Notes: generated from the sequence alone by a model not told the origin. A DNA stretch of 64,000 nucleotides from Mercurialis annua (GCF_937616625.2 NC_065576.1:10976501-11040500), one strand, 5' to 3'; shown: positions 47,801 through 58,333, numbered from the stretch's first letter. Numbers and translations: made by a program.

Positions 47801-47938
47801 ATCAACCACTTCGGTTTTCAGGAAGCCGTTATCGATGAGGTTTTTAATCGATACTCATCGATCGTCAAAGATTGCATGGCAAAGGAGAAGAATGAGTTTG
47901 TCTATTTAACCTTATCCATCACTAAAAAAGATGACTAA
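44898..47938 (+). CDS. SABATH-4: SAM-dependent carboxyl methyltransferase
   Basis: Exons 44898-44972, 46114-46512, 46953-47207 and 47570-47938, all phase 0, encode 365 residues. It has the complete family motif set: [31 protein letters not shown] and [10 protein letters not shown] with His154-Trp155. Odd changes near the active region are [10 protein letters not shown] where the sisters have FHGRLFPTNT, and SSCS for SSSS. Exon 4 retains GMIDEDKFN and differs near the end (VKDCMA, VYLTLS). Intron 1 contains a MULE-type MITE and intron 3 a SINE. It is the unbroken partner of the SABATH-2 pseudogene. The likely reaction is methylation of a small carboxylic acid using S-adenosylmethionine, and the substrate cannot be fixed from sequence. 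Confidence 0.9.
45189..45535. mobile_element. MULE-type MITE in SABATH-4 intron 1
   Basis: Foldback arms (ggcctaatgttcc... and ...gggctaaaaggtcaagccta) flanked by ttattcaa (45181-45188 and 45536-45543). It is the ortholog of 26764-27102, so it was present before the segmental duplication. Confidence 0.75.
47241..47427 (-). mobile_element. Au-like SINE in SABATH-4 intron 3
   Basis: On the minus strand it begins aaccaatggggattggtcta (box A region tggtctaagtggtaagcag), has box B ggtctcgagttcgag, and ends in an A-run (T-run at 47241-47249). It is flanked by cttattcatg (47231-47240) and cttatttatg (47428-47437). Confidence 0.85.
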
Positions 47939-48659
47939 GTTCAATTCTATTTTCTGTCAAAAATAAGACAAGTAATATGAAATATGTGTGCTTTGTATGA
48001 ATAAATATGGATTTGTGCTTTATTAGTACAGATAATAAGGCAAGTAATATGAAATATGGTAGTGCTATTCTATGAATAAATATGAATTTGTGTTTTATTA
48101 GTACATGAGCATTTGCAGAGCTTTAAGGACATAAATTATTAGTATGATGTTGTAGAACTTGTGCGATTTACATTGACTTAAATGGTAATTTCCCCCCTCA
48201 ACTTACAAATTATGATAAATTAGCATATATTTTGATTTTATGGTCAATTTAATACATTCACTTTCTTTTTCTTTTTTATCATTTTGCCCTATTTTTGCAC
48301 CCGACTTAGTACATATTGTTCAGTGCCATACTTAATTGGCAATTTGGTCTATCAACTTGTAAGTGATGGTCAATTAGCACAAATTTTAATTACATGGTCA
48401 ATGAGCACAAATTTATTTTTGAAGTTCAACAAATAAATAATTATTAAATTAGCATAATATTTTCAAAAAATTTTAATTATTTTGAACCATAATAAAATAA
48501 TCCAATATTTATAAAGTGATTAATATATAAATAATATCTTAAATTTTTTAATTTTATGAACAACAATCCATCATTAATTAAAAAAAGAGCTATCTTATTA
48601 TATACTTTGTAAATATTTTTTCTAAATATTATACTAATTTAAAAATTTGAGATATCTAT
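47939..48659. other. SABATH-4 3' flank and AT-rich spacer
   Basis: It holds a short direct repeat (aagtaatatgaaatatg near 47970 and 48043) and then MITE-like arm sequence (cttacaaattatgataaatt). No gene is seen. Confidence 0.5.
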
Positions 48660-49310
48660 ATCTTATAGATGCGGATGTCGGATGTGGTTTGTGATTTACG
48701 GATTTAAGTATCGGTACTGGATGTCGATCTAGTGGTAAATGGTTTAGCGTATGGGACATTTTTCATTCGGACTGCGTGTCCCGAACTTATGAGTTTGTGG
48801 CCTTTTTATAATGTGTATGGCACGCCTTATTTGCTCCTTCTTTCCTAGTCAATGTGGATTTATGATTCCTCCGTTTTCTCTTGATTTATTTGTATATTTC
48901 ATCATTAATCCCCCCTGCTGATTATCGCAATGGCTGGGTATTTATGCCGAATTTTGATTATTGCGATCTATGAACATTGCGTCTTGTCCTGTTCTCCAGT
49001 CGTGGGTGTTGTCACGTTCGCTTGTTTCCGTATGTGCCAATATCTACTTCTTTTATGGATATCTGAGACGGCCGATGCGGCTTTCAATTTTCAGTCTTTT
49101 CTGTTCTTCTGGGGTTCTATCTGTGCTTTTTGTAGTATGTTTTGGTTGTCTGGTTTTGTTTAACCCAACCAAAATAGGCTACAAAGAAGCTCATGGAGAC
49201 TCCATGCTCTGTTCAAGTTAGAACAACCTTCTTTTGTTTCTTATTTTTACTTTCCTGGGTTATGGCGTTAGTCACGAGAAAGATGAACAGATTTTCAAAA
49301 AAAAAAATTT
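48660..49310 (+). other. Unassigned retroposon-like segment with A-tail
   Basis: It is more GC-rich than its surroundings and ends in an A-run at 49300-49310 after gaacagattttc. The frames are short and match no family I recognise. It could be the 3' end of a LINE or a processed copy. Confidence 0.35.
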
Positions 49311-50934
49311 TAATTAAAAAAATAATTTTTAAAATTTATCTAAATTGAATAATTAAAATTTTGCGTATATTAAATTTTTTTGAATATATATCGGAGTCGA
49401 AGAAAAGATGAGATATGGGTTGTTCTTCGATTTTTTGTTTTTTTTTTTGTAGCAAATCATTGAATATTTTATTAAAACATTTAGTAATTTTTGAAATATT
49501 TTTAGTGAAGATGGTATTTTCGTTTAAATTTTAATATTGGGTACTTTTTATAATATAAGTCAAAATAAAAAGTATTGATTTGAACTTTTTTTCAGTAAAA
49601 ATAGGTCAATTTAGTATTTTTAGGGTAATTCAAAATGAAAGGTGATAATTTGAGTAAAATTGGAAATTTCAAAAATTAAGGGTGCAAACGAAAGAGGGTT
49701 GAAAGGTGAGGGATTTTTTAGAGGATTAGCCATTAAGGAATCCAAATCCTAAATTTTTTATGTAAATTATTTAGGGCTTTTTGGATAGATACTTGTTTTT
49801 GTAGAGTTGTTTATAATTATACGCTACGTAACAATTAGTTACAAATGAACTTTTTTCCTTTCAAATGTTTTGCATTTATCTCTCATTTGTAGACATAGTA
49901 ATAAACAGGTGTTATAATTTTCAAGATTTAAACCCACCTATTTCATAACATAGAAGAAGACAAAGTATTATTGTTTTTTAGTATTATTATTATCATTATT
50001 ACAATAACGATATTTAATTTTTAAATTTAAAATTTAACAAATTTACTTATTTTATCAAACCAATTGTTTATCTTTAAACAATTTTTTTTATATGTAAACA
50101 CATGTCTTATATTCTCTAACTTTAAATATTTAATCTTTAAATATATTTTTAAAAAATTAATAAATTTACTTATTTTATCATGATAATTATTTATATATAA
50201 ATATTTAATTTTTTTTATATGTGAACACATGTCTTGAATCTTCAAATATATAATCTTTTAATATAGCATACATTTGTTTATCTTTAAATTTCATTTTTTT
50301 TATTTTCTATGAATTATGTGTTTGAATTCTTTAATAATAATAAAAAAATAAGATATTTTTATTTGAAGTTATGTATATTAATCTCCTTTAATATATTAAA
50401 ATATTGTAGTATAAATTAAAAAATTATATACATTTCAAGATTCATATAAATATCTAATATTAACAGAATTTGAAATACATATAACCAATTTTACTTAATT
50501 TTAATAATAAATTAAATTAAAGTTTAATGAACCGCTAGAATATGTCAACGAAACAAAATATGCTGATCAAGATGTAAAATTGTTGGAGTCACTAAACCTG
50601 TAACATTATAATATAATAAATTTAAATATATGTAAAAATTAAAATAAATAAAATAATATTATAGGAAAACTATAATTTTATTCATTTACTGAAAAATTAA
50701 AGAGCAATTAAAATAAAAATGATCATAACAATCATTTTAGTATTTAAAAATATATGTAATTTTTTAGTGAATTTATAATAACTAAATATGTTTATATTTT
50801 TTTTCATTTGTATTAACTGCACATATAAATGTACATCATGTTTCCAACAATTCTAGTAGTTTTTAAGTAGTTCAGTAGTAGCTTATTAATAGTTTGTTAG
50901 TAGCTTTTCAGTAACTTGTAAGTACTTTTAAGGC
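49311..50934. other. Very AT-rich non-coding stretch with a degenerate ~120-bp tandem pair
   Basis: A repeat pair at about 50030-50130 and 50150-50275 shares aaatttacttattttatca and ttttatatgtgaacacatgt (one base differs in the first copy). A single MITE arm (aaaggtgagggattttt) lies near 49705. No gene is seen. Confidence 0.5.
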
Positions 50935-51187
50935 TTAATCACCAAAAAATACCAAATATATACGTTTTGTGTCAATTATAGCCAAATCTTTAAAAATCAC
51001 CAGATTTTGCCAAACCTTATATGTTATGTTTATTTCTTAGCCATTTTTGAATCGAACCGGTTTTTCTGACACCGTGTCGTCCACGTCACTGCCAACTAAG
51101 CAATTGGCTGGCATGTCAGCTGAAATATTTAAATAAGGTTTGGCTATAACTGACACAAAATGCATAGGTTTGGTATTTTTTGATGAA
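50935..51187. mobile_element. Small foldback MITE
   Basis: Ends ttaatcaccaaaaaatacca and, inverted, attcatcaaaaaataccaaa, with an internal accgtgtcgtccacgtcact block. A reverse-oriented copy is at 58917-59173 and a partial one at 30515-30690. Confidence 0.65.
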
Positions 51188-51499
51188 TAAAACTAATTTT
51201 AAAATTAAATAATTAAATGATTAATTATATTATAATAAAATTTATATATATTTAAAAAATAATATTTTTATTTAAAGCTAATTAAAATTAATTTATTTTT
51301 ACTAAATTTAAATAATTATAATAATTTGTTTTACATATTTGAGAGATATATAATTAATTTAAATTCTAATAAAAATAAAAAATGTCATATTCATCTTAAA
51401 ATTTATTTTTTTTAAATTCCAGTCGTCGGTTCTTTGACACTGCCGCTGTTTGAGACCCAATTGTTCGTCTTCCGACGAACAATCTGAGAGTAATATACA

Positions 51500-52092
51500 T
51501 GATGGAGTCTGCCTTCTGAACCGGTGAGCGAACCTGCAAAACAGGGTAGAAGCTAACCGGACGGTGGTTGTCCGATTAACTCTCCGATGCTAAAGTCAGT
51601 TTAGAGCTTTGAGCAGCGTTTTGAGTATATGAATGTAATTGTCATTCTAGGCATACCTCGTGCTCCTTTTATAGTAGTCGAATATACCTAGTAGAGTTGT
51701 ATTAGGTAGGTGAATCCTACTTTGTAGGGATTCGGCCGTATCTTAAGGATTCTCCTGATTTGTCGAGATCTACCTTAATCTGATAAGAGTCCTATTTAGG
51801 AACGTCTTCCTAAATAGTCTTATCTTCCTAAAGTAGAGCTTATCCTTCCATATGTAGTGTTTGTGTCCAAATAGGACAAGGTTTCCATATTTAGTCGTTT
51901 ATCCGAATCCCGGACCTGACGCGCTCTTGGCGGATCATGTGGGATTCGGTCTTTATTAGTGTATTACCGAATCTTAGAGATTCGGTATCTCCTTCATATC
52001 TTTCCGTCTTCAGGGGGAGTCCGGTGTCGCCTGAGAGTGGATCTCCTGCAACTCGGCTCCATTATACTTACAGTAGGATTCGGTATCCATCA
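51500..52092 (-). repeat. Long terminal repeat (3' LTR in element orientation)
   Basis: 593 bp, TG...CA. No mismatch to the right-hand LTR was found by eye. Confidence 0.92.
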
Positions 52093-52628
52093 TTAGCCCC
52101 CCCGCAAGTGAGCTGAAGTAGTTTGGCATTTATGCCTTAGTGGATTTTAGCTCTTTTGGAGCTGAGTTCTTTTATGCGGGCGAGTCGCTTTGCATTCCGG
52201 GCGAGTCGTTTCATATGTTTGTGGGTGACGTTTCTTCTTTAGTAAGATTCTGTGTTGCCACGTGTCGGCATTTAATGATTTAAACGGTTAATGATTCAAA
52301 AGCGTTTTGTATTTAATCTCTTCGCATTTCTTCTTTTCCCTCTTACTTTGCTTTTCGAATTTACTCTCATTTCTTGTAGCTATTTCCTTTTCGTTCTTCG
52401 TTTGATTGTTTGATTCTTCGTGACTTGTTTTCTCCAGATTTTTCAGGTATGTTTTCTTTCGTCGTTTGGATGTTAATATGGCTTTCTTCTTTGTATATTC
52501 TCCATGCTTTATATTCTGGAAATTTCTTCTGTACTTGTTGTTCTTTGATGTGTTCTTCAACGTGTTCTTCAATATATTTTTTGTTTGATCCTTATTTTGT
52601 GTTTATGTTTGTGATTCCCTGTTCTAGG

Positions 52629-53372
52629 ATGCCTCTTAGTCGAGTTGAAGATGCTTGCGCTGCTATGGCTTTTACCCGATCGAAGCTTCGTAGGGATGAA
52701 GTCTTAGATATCTATTTTAAGTATAGTTTTCCTTTTGATTATAGGGTAATATTACCCGGTGCCGATATGGCTGCGTCTGACTCTCCCGGATCTTCTTGTA
52801 GGGCGGTTCTTTTTGAAGAGCAATTTGCTGCTGGTCTTAGGTTTCCTTTGGATCCCTTTTTAGTAGAAGTGTGTAGGGATTTAAAGGTTGCTCTAGGGCA
52901 ACTTTACCCTGGTACGATTAGAGTAGTGCTCGCCTTTTCGGAGGCATGTAGGCTCCGGGGCTGTGCCCCTTCTCTCAAAGTGTTATATCATTTTGTAGAC
53001 TTTAGGAAGTGTGATGGTTGCTTCGTTTTCGCCCTTGGTAGAGAAGGGCGATCTCGTATTTATCTTCCTTGCCTAACCAGTCGCTGGCGAAGGCGCTTCT
53101 TTATTGTCTATCATAAATTTGCTTTTCTTCATTTTTCGGATGGTTTTTCTTCTCATCCAGTTCGGAGCTATTCTTCTCCTTTAAGTTTATCCGAGTCAAA
53201 GCTTGCTTTTGACATATCTTCCTGTAGTATTGTGTCGCGTCCCATTTTAGATGTCTTGGTTAATAGTCATCTTCGGAGTCGATGGTTTCCTTTGGAGGAT
53301 CCTCCTCGAGGCTTGGCGGATCTTTGCTACTCTTTTGTTCAAGGTATATTAATTTGCTTAAGTTCTTTTTAA
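52629..53372 (+). CDS. Antisense ORF 1: putative gypsy-type transposon domain (Transposase_28-like)
   Basis: From the ATG at 52629 (directly after an acceptor, ttctag|g) the frame runs 247 residues: MPLSRVEDACAAMAF..., then GLRFPLDPFLVEVCRDL and QLYPGTIRVVLAFSEACRLR, the hallmark of the PF04195 putative gypsy-type transposon domain. This domain is known from antisense ORFs in plant Tat-lineage elements; its function is unknown. A likely 5' leader exon ends with a donor at 52448 (tttttcag|gtatgt). Near the C-terminus a donor-like caag|gtatat (53343) and acceptor ttgtag|g (53386) exist, but splicing them would shift the next frame. Confidence 0.7.
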   Translation: MPLSRVEDACAAMAFTRSKLRRDEVLDIYFKYSFPFDYRVILPGADMAASDSPGSSCRAVLFEEQFAAGLRFPLDPFLVEVCRDLKVALGQLYPGTIRVVLAFSEACRLRGCAPSLKVLYHFVDFRKCDGCFVFALGREGRSRIYLPCLTSRWRRRFFIVYHKFAFLHFSDGFSSHPVRSYSSPLSLSESKLAFDISSCSIVSRPILDVLVNSHLRSRWFPLEDPPRGLADLCYSFVQGILICLSSF

Positions 53373-53387
53373 TGTTTCTTTTGTAGG

Positions 53388-54529
53388 ATGTCTTCTTCTT
53401 CTGACGATTTCCTTTCCGGATTTCAAGTAGATTTGGACGTTCCGATGGGTGGTCCTGACGTTCCTATCGCCGACGTTATTCCTGGCGACATTGTCGTGGA
53501 TGGGGCTCCTGTTGATATCCCCCTAGCTCCCGCCGAGGTAGCGTTGCCTGAGGTTATTGTTATAAATGATGATGATGGTGATGACTCGGCTGTTCCAGTC
53601 GGCGACGAGGCGATTCCGTCACTACTCCCCCCTCTAGCATCATCTATCGTTTCGGGGGGAGTTGGGGGTGTGGCCTCAGAGGGGCCTGTTGTTGCTGATT
53701 CGGGGGAGATTTCTCTAGGTCGAGACCCGGATTCTCCGTCTAGAAAAAGACGTCGAGTTGTCGATGATTCTCCTACGAGGGAGAGTTTTCCTGGAAGCTC
53801 TTCTTCTGCTCCAGACTTGGTTCAATGGGTCGAAGGTCAGGATCCTGCCAGTTTGCTGAATCCGAGAGTGCTAGCGGAATATATCCGGACTTTGGCGATT
53901 CCTGATGATGTCACGTGGTTCTGTGGTAGGCCGGGTCAGGAGCTTTCCGATCTGGCTTGTTTTCATGGTTTCTCTGTAAGTGCTTTCTTTCTTGAGTATA
54001 ATATGTTTTTTGTATTCAGTTGCTTTCTTATTTGTTTATTTCTGGTGTGTAGGCCCTTCAATCTGTTCTGGTATTGAACGACCGCCGACAGTGTGCCGAG
54101 GAGGAGGTCGAGCGTCTGTCTGCTCTTTTGGCGACTTCCGAGTCTGAAAGGGCGAAATTGAAGGCCTCTTTGGAAGAGCATGATTCCCTTCTGGCGCAGC
54201 TCAAGGCGCAGGATGCGATTAATGATCGCCAAGTGAAAGTGATTGAGAAAAAGACCGATGACTTGACTCAAGAGATCGAGGAGCTCATTCGGATCAATTC
54301 CCTTGTTGGTGGGGAGAGGGATAGTCTTAGAACGGAGGTTGAAGGTCTTCACATCCGTCTGCTAGATACGAAGGCTTTTTACTCTGCTCTGATAAGCGAG
54401 TATCGCCTTGCGATTGGGAAGAAGCTTCTGGAGCAGAATCCCAATATTGATCTTTCTGGGGTTAACGGGTTGGATCCCCAGGCCATCGCCCGTGATCTCC
54501 TTGTCAAGATTTCTAAAGACCGTGTTTAG
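53388..54529 (+). CDS. Antisense ORF 2: acidic/coiled-coil protein, two exons
   Basis: ATG at 53388 follows an acceptor directly (ttgtag|g). Exon 53388-53975, a consensus phase-0 intron (gtaagt...tgtag), then exon 54053-54529 give about 354 residues. The N-terminal half is acidic and Pro/Val-rich with a basic patch SRKRRRV, possibly nuclear. Near the middle is WVEGQDPASLLNPRVLAEYI. The C-terminal half is a long coiled coil (CAEEEVERLSALLATSESER, then DDLTQEIEELIRINSLVGGE). It resembles the C-terminal part of plant transposon proteins downstream of PF04195 domains. Together with ORF 1 it is encoded on the strand opposite to Gag. Confidence 0.6.
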
Positions 54530-54659
54530 TAGTTTTCTTTTGATTGTATTTGCTGATGTATTAATTTTGCTTTTTGTAATTCGCAATTTATGAATATATT
54601 TTCTTCGTTTTTCTTCGAAATGTGCTTTTGCCTTATCTTTATGTACTTGTCTTGCCTCG

Positions 54660-54990
54660 AGGGTTACTCTAAACCCTGTTCTTGGCGTTGCTTTTTGTAG
54701 AGTTAATCTAAACTCTTTTTATTTTTGTTTTTGTTTCGAGTTAATCTAAACTCTTTTTTGGCGATTCGCCTTTTCTGAGTTAATCTAAACTCATTTTTAG
54801 CCTTTCGTGGCGATCTGCCTGGTTCGGCTATTTTGCTTTGAGTTAATTTAAACTCGTTTTCTTGGTTTTTAGCCTTTCGTGGCGATTTGCCTGGTTCGGC
54901 GATTTTGCTTTGAGTTAATTTAAACTCATTTTCTTGGCTTTTAGCTTTTCTTGAGTTTGATCTTTAATTTATTTTTTCTTCTTTCGTCTT
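54660..54990. repeat. Degenerate tandem array of gagttaatctaaactc units
   Basis: At least six spaced copies of gagttaatctaaactc or gagttaatttaaactc, themselves inverted repeats, alternate with cctttcgtggcgat and cctggttcggc words. The array sits between the antisense gene and the 3' end of gag-pro, where both transcripts would converge. Confidence 0.8.
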
Positions 54991-55170
54991 TGATTTAATC
55001 ATTCGTGGCTGTTCTTGATTTTTATTTCTTTATTGGTTCGTCTGGCTAATCAGATGGTAGCGAAATTGAATTTTTATTGATAAAAAGATGGCATACAAAG
55101 CATTAAAGATAGATTTGACGCCATCTGGTAAGACGGAGAGTCGTTACCGATGATGGGTCGTTTTTCATTC

Positions 55171-57651
55171 CTATTCTTCCTTCTTTTCGGTCTTGTTTTC
55201 TTGGAGATCCACCACTGACTCATCATAGCACTTCTTGGCTATTCCTTGGTCTCCTCTCAGCGTCACTACTCCCTTTTCAGTCGGTACCTTCATTGCCAGT
55301 GCTCTGATGCTGGTTACCGCTGCCGAGTCATGGAGGAAAGGTCTTCCTAGGATGGCATTATATGTCAATTCCATGTCCACTATGTTAAATAGTGACATGA
55401 TTTTCTTGTTCATTCCTCTTTCTGGGCCGATTATTACTTCCAAGGTGACTGCTCCCAGCGGGGTGATGGAGGGTCCACCGAGTCCTGATAGCGGAATTGG
55501 GACTCGTCGTAACCTTGACGCTGTTCCTCCCAACATTTTGTATGCTGCATTTGTCATGAGGTTTACTGCACTTCCTTCGTCGATAAGGATCCGCTCCATG
55601 TTCCAATTTTCAATGATAGTAGTTACTACCAAAGCATCGTTGTGAGGTGCTTTGACGTGTTCATAGTCTTCTACATCGAAGATCACTGGCGGCATGTGAG
55701 TTTCTCGTATGTTCATTACTTCCTTCCTCTGCTTCCTCCTGATCGTGGAGCTACTATGCCCTCCACCATTAATCATGTGTATGGTTCCCAGAATTTTGGA
55801 TGGGCGCTCGTCTTCCTTTTCTTTTGGCTTGTCTTCTCTGTTTCTTTTTTCTCCCTTGTCATTGCTCTTCTCTTTTCGGGCCACAAATTTCCTCAGTTCG
55901 CCTGTGTCGATCATTCTTTCGATCTCGACCTTTAAGTCCCTGCAGCTATCCGTTTCGTGTCCGTAATCGTCGTGAAATTTGCAGTACTTTCTGGTGTCTC
56001 TTGCTTCTGCTTTCATTTTGGGTGGCCATACCACGTTTTTGATGTTTTCTTTGATCCACATGAGGACATTAGTTCGGCTGGTGTTTAATGGAGTGAAGTT
56101 ATTCTCATCATCTCTGGGATCGTATCTCGATTCATATCTTGTCTGGGGGGCGAATCGTCTGCTTTCTTCGGGTCTTCCTCTCCTGTCATCAGGTTTGGAC
56201 TTGGTTTTTTCTCTGGATCTTTCTTTTGATTCTTTTCCTTTTGCTTCCTTTCCGCGAATCGCCCTTCGCCCTTCGTCTAACTCGAAGTATTTCTGAGCTA
56301 TGCCCATTAAGTTCGAGAAAGTTGTGGGTTTATTGACTAGCAGCTTGTCCACCAGCTTTCCGAATCGCGTCCCGTCTCGCAATGCTTCTGTCGCCATGTC
56401 GACGTTCAGGTTGTCTATCTTCATAGCTTGCTTGTTGAATCGTTCGATGTAGCTTCGCAGGGTTTCTCCTTCTTCTTGGATACAGGCTCTTAGGATACTG
56501 GTAGTGGTTTTAGCTGGGATGTTTGTGAGATATCTGTTGAGGAATTCTGTTGAAAGCGAAGCGAAGCTTTTGATGGAGCCTGGTTTTAATTTGTTATACC
56601 ATCTCTGGGCTGTGCCCGTGAGCGTGGTAGGGAAAACCCTGCAGAGGATGGCGTCTGATACGCTGAGTAGCCCCATGGTTGCTGTGAACCTAGAGGTATG
56701 GTCTCGGGGGTCTCCTTCCCCATTGAAAATTGGCAAGGTCGGCAGCTTCATGCTGTACGGGATGGTTTCCTCCATGATCTCGGGCGAGAGGGGTGATCCT
56801 TTCAACCTGAGGTCCTCTATATCCAATTCTTCAGATTTTAGTTTTTTGAGCGCTTTGGCGATCTTCTCTTCTAAATCTTCTTCCACCACATATGTGGCTT
56901 TGCTTTTTTGGGGTGTCTCTGACGATTCGCCCTCTCCTTCTTGGTGTTTTTTCTTATTTTGTTCTTTCCCTGCATCTCTTTCTTGTCGCTTACTCCTTGG
57001 TGGGGCATCTTCTTTTTCCTTCTCCCTTCGTTCGTCTCGTTTCGTATTCAGACCGCTTCGGGCGTCCTCCTGGTTGTGCTCATTTCTGGGTGCCTCTGGT
57101 GATTCCTCGTTAGATTTTTCTCTGTCAGGACTTTCCTCTTCGCTGGTTTCCTTTTCTCGCTGGTTTCTTGCTTCGTTCCTCTCTTCGTTTCCTCTGGTCC
57201 GAGGTTCCTTGCTTTTGTTGTTTTCTGCCCTTGTCTCCCGTCGGCCTGGGTTTGCATTTCCTGTTCTTTCTCTTCTTCTAGGAGCTGTAGGGCTGAAGTT
57301 TTCCCTTAGCATTCTCATAGTTTCTTCGTGCCTGTCGTTTGTTCTTTTGGCCTCATTAGCCAATCTGTCAAGATTTGCCTGCACAGATTCTAGTATCTTT
57401 TTCAGCATTTCGCTGTGTGGATCTTGTGTCGCTGCATTTGGTGCTTGTTTTTCAGTGCTTAGGTTGAAAGCAATTGGGATGCTTCCTCTTATTGGATTAG
57501 TTTGGTACTGGGGTGTTGAGAAAGAGAGCCCTCCGGTGTTGCTTTTTTCCCCGGAGTTGAGAAGCCCATCTTCCGTCACGTTGATTATCTCCGGAGTGCT
57601 TTTTGGGTCCATTGGTTGTTTGTCTTTCAGGTTTACTCTTTCAGAAGTCAT
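55171..57651 (-). CDS. Gag-protease polyprotein of the Ty3/gypsy element
   Basis: One open frame of 826 residues from the ATG at 57651 (MTSERVNLKDKQP). Residues about 100-270 are highly charged (Arg/Glu/Lys). A Retrotrans_gag core follows (PTLPIFNGEGDPRDHTSRF, TGTAQRWYNKLKPGSI, LRSYIERFNKQAMKI). A modified knuckle (KYCKFHDDYGHETDSC) comes next. The aspartic protease region has ILIDEGSAVNLM and NAILGRPFLHD. The usual plant gypsy protease motif is Asp-Xaa-Gly; here it reads Asp-Glu-Gly-Ser. The frame stops at 55171 just after the protease, with no pol. It supplies capsid for particle assembly in the cytoplasm. Confidence 0.88.
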   Translation of the reverse strand: MTSERVNLKDKQPMDPKSTPEIINVTEDGLLNSGEKSNTGGLSFSTPQYQTNPIRGSIPIAFNLSTEKQAPNAATQDPHSEMLKKILESVQANLDRLANEAKRTNDRHEETMRMLRENFSPTAPRRRERTGNANPGRRETRAENNKSKEPRTRGNEERNEARNQREKETSEEESPDREKSNEESPEAPRNEHNQEDARSGLNTKRDERREKEKEDAPPRSKRQERDAGKEQNKKKHQEGEGESSETPQKSKATYVVEEDLEEKIAKALKKLKSEELDIEDLRLKGSPLSPEIMEETIPYSMKLPTLPIFNGEGDPRDHTSRFTATMGLLSVSDAILCRVFPTTLTGTAQRWYNKLKPGSIKSFASLSTEFLNRYLTNIPAKTTTSILRACIQEEGETLRSYIERFNKQAMKIDNLNVDMATEALRDGTRFGKLVDKLLVNKPTTFSNLMGIAQKYFELDEGRRAIRGKEAKGKESKERSREKTKSKPDDRRGRPEESRRFAPQTRYESRYDPRDDENNFTPLNTSRTNVLMWIKENIKNVVWPPKMKAEARDTRKYCKFHDDYGHETDSCRDLKVEIERMIDTGELRKFVARKEKSNDKGEKRNREDKPKEKEDERPSKILGTIHMINGGGHSSSTIRRKQRKEVMNIRETHMPPVIFDVEDYEHVKAPHNDALVVTTIIENWNMERILIDEGSAVNLMTNAAYKMLGGTASRLRRVPIPLSGLGGPSITPLGAVTLEVIIGPERGMNKKIMSLFNIVDMELTYNAILGRPFLHDSAAVTSIRALAMKVPTEKGVVTLRGDQGIAKKCYDESVVDLQENKTEKKEE

Positions 57652-57735
57652 CTTCTTCAATGAGATTTGTTTTTGAGTTCAGAAAAGCTCCTTCTTTTGA
57701 AGTTTAGTTAAGCTTTTCCCACAGACGGCGCCAAT

Positions 57736-58328
57736 TGATGGAGTCTGCCTTCTGAACCGGTGAGCGAACCTGCAAAACAGGGTAGAAGCTAACCGGACGG
57801 TGGTTGTCCGATTAACTCTCCGATGCTAAAGTCAGTTTAGAGCTTTGAGCAGCGTTTTGAGTATATGAATGTAATTGTCATTCTAGGCATACCTCGTGCT
57901 CCTTTTATAGTAGTCGAATATACCTAGTAGAGTTGTATTAGGTAGGTGAATCCTACTTTGTAGGGATTCGGCCGTATCTTAAGGATTCTCCTGATTTGTC
58001 GAGATCTACCTTAATCTGATAAGAGTCCTATTTAGGAACGTCTTCCTAAATAGTCTTATCTTCCTAAAGTAGAGCTTATCCTTCCATATGTAGTGTTTGT
58101 GTCCAAATAGGACAAGGTTTCCATATTTAGTCGTTTATCCGAATCCCGGACCTGACGCGCTCTTGGCGGATCATGTGGGATTCGGTCTTTATTAGTGTAT
58201 TACCGAATCTTAGAGATTCGGTATCTCCTTCATATCTTTCCGTCTTCAGGGGGAGTCCGGTGTCGCCTGAGAGTGGATCTCCTGCAACTCGGCTCCATTA
58301 TACTTACAGTAGGATTCGGTATCCATCA
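57736..58328 (-). repeat. Long terminal repeat (5' LTR in element orientation)
   Basis: 593 bp, TG...CA, adjacent to the primer-binding site. It contains the minus-strand promoter by inference. Confidence 0.92.
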
Positions 58329-58333
58329 ATACA

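Larger units (their letters stand above)
51500..58328 (-). mobile_element. Ty3/gypsy (Tat-like) LTR retrotransposon, Gag-protease only, with antisense genes
   Basis: Two 593-bp LTRs (51500-52092 and 57736-58328), both TGATGGAGTC...TATCCATCA, look identical. They are flanked by perfect 5-bp duplications ataca (51495-51499 and 58329-58333). Transcription is on the minus strand: a primer-binding site next to the right LTR (57716-57733, minus strand ggcgccgtctgtggga) and a purine tract (ttgcgggggggct) beside the left LTR. It encodes Gag-protease but no reverse transcriptase, RNase H or integrase. That space is filled by plus-strand frames with a gypsy-associated domain. It must depend on enzymes from another element. 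Confidence 0.92.

Noticed and set aside
48930..49221. Two short overlapping frames
   Set aside because: No recognisable motifs and no homologous partner in the window; treated as part of the unassigned retroposon-like segment.
56504..57676. A 390-codon plus-strand frame
   Set aside because: It is the antisense shadow of the charged, biased gag-protease frame; no domain and implausible Ser/Leu/Phe composition.
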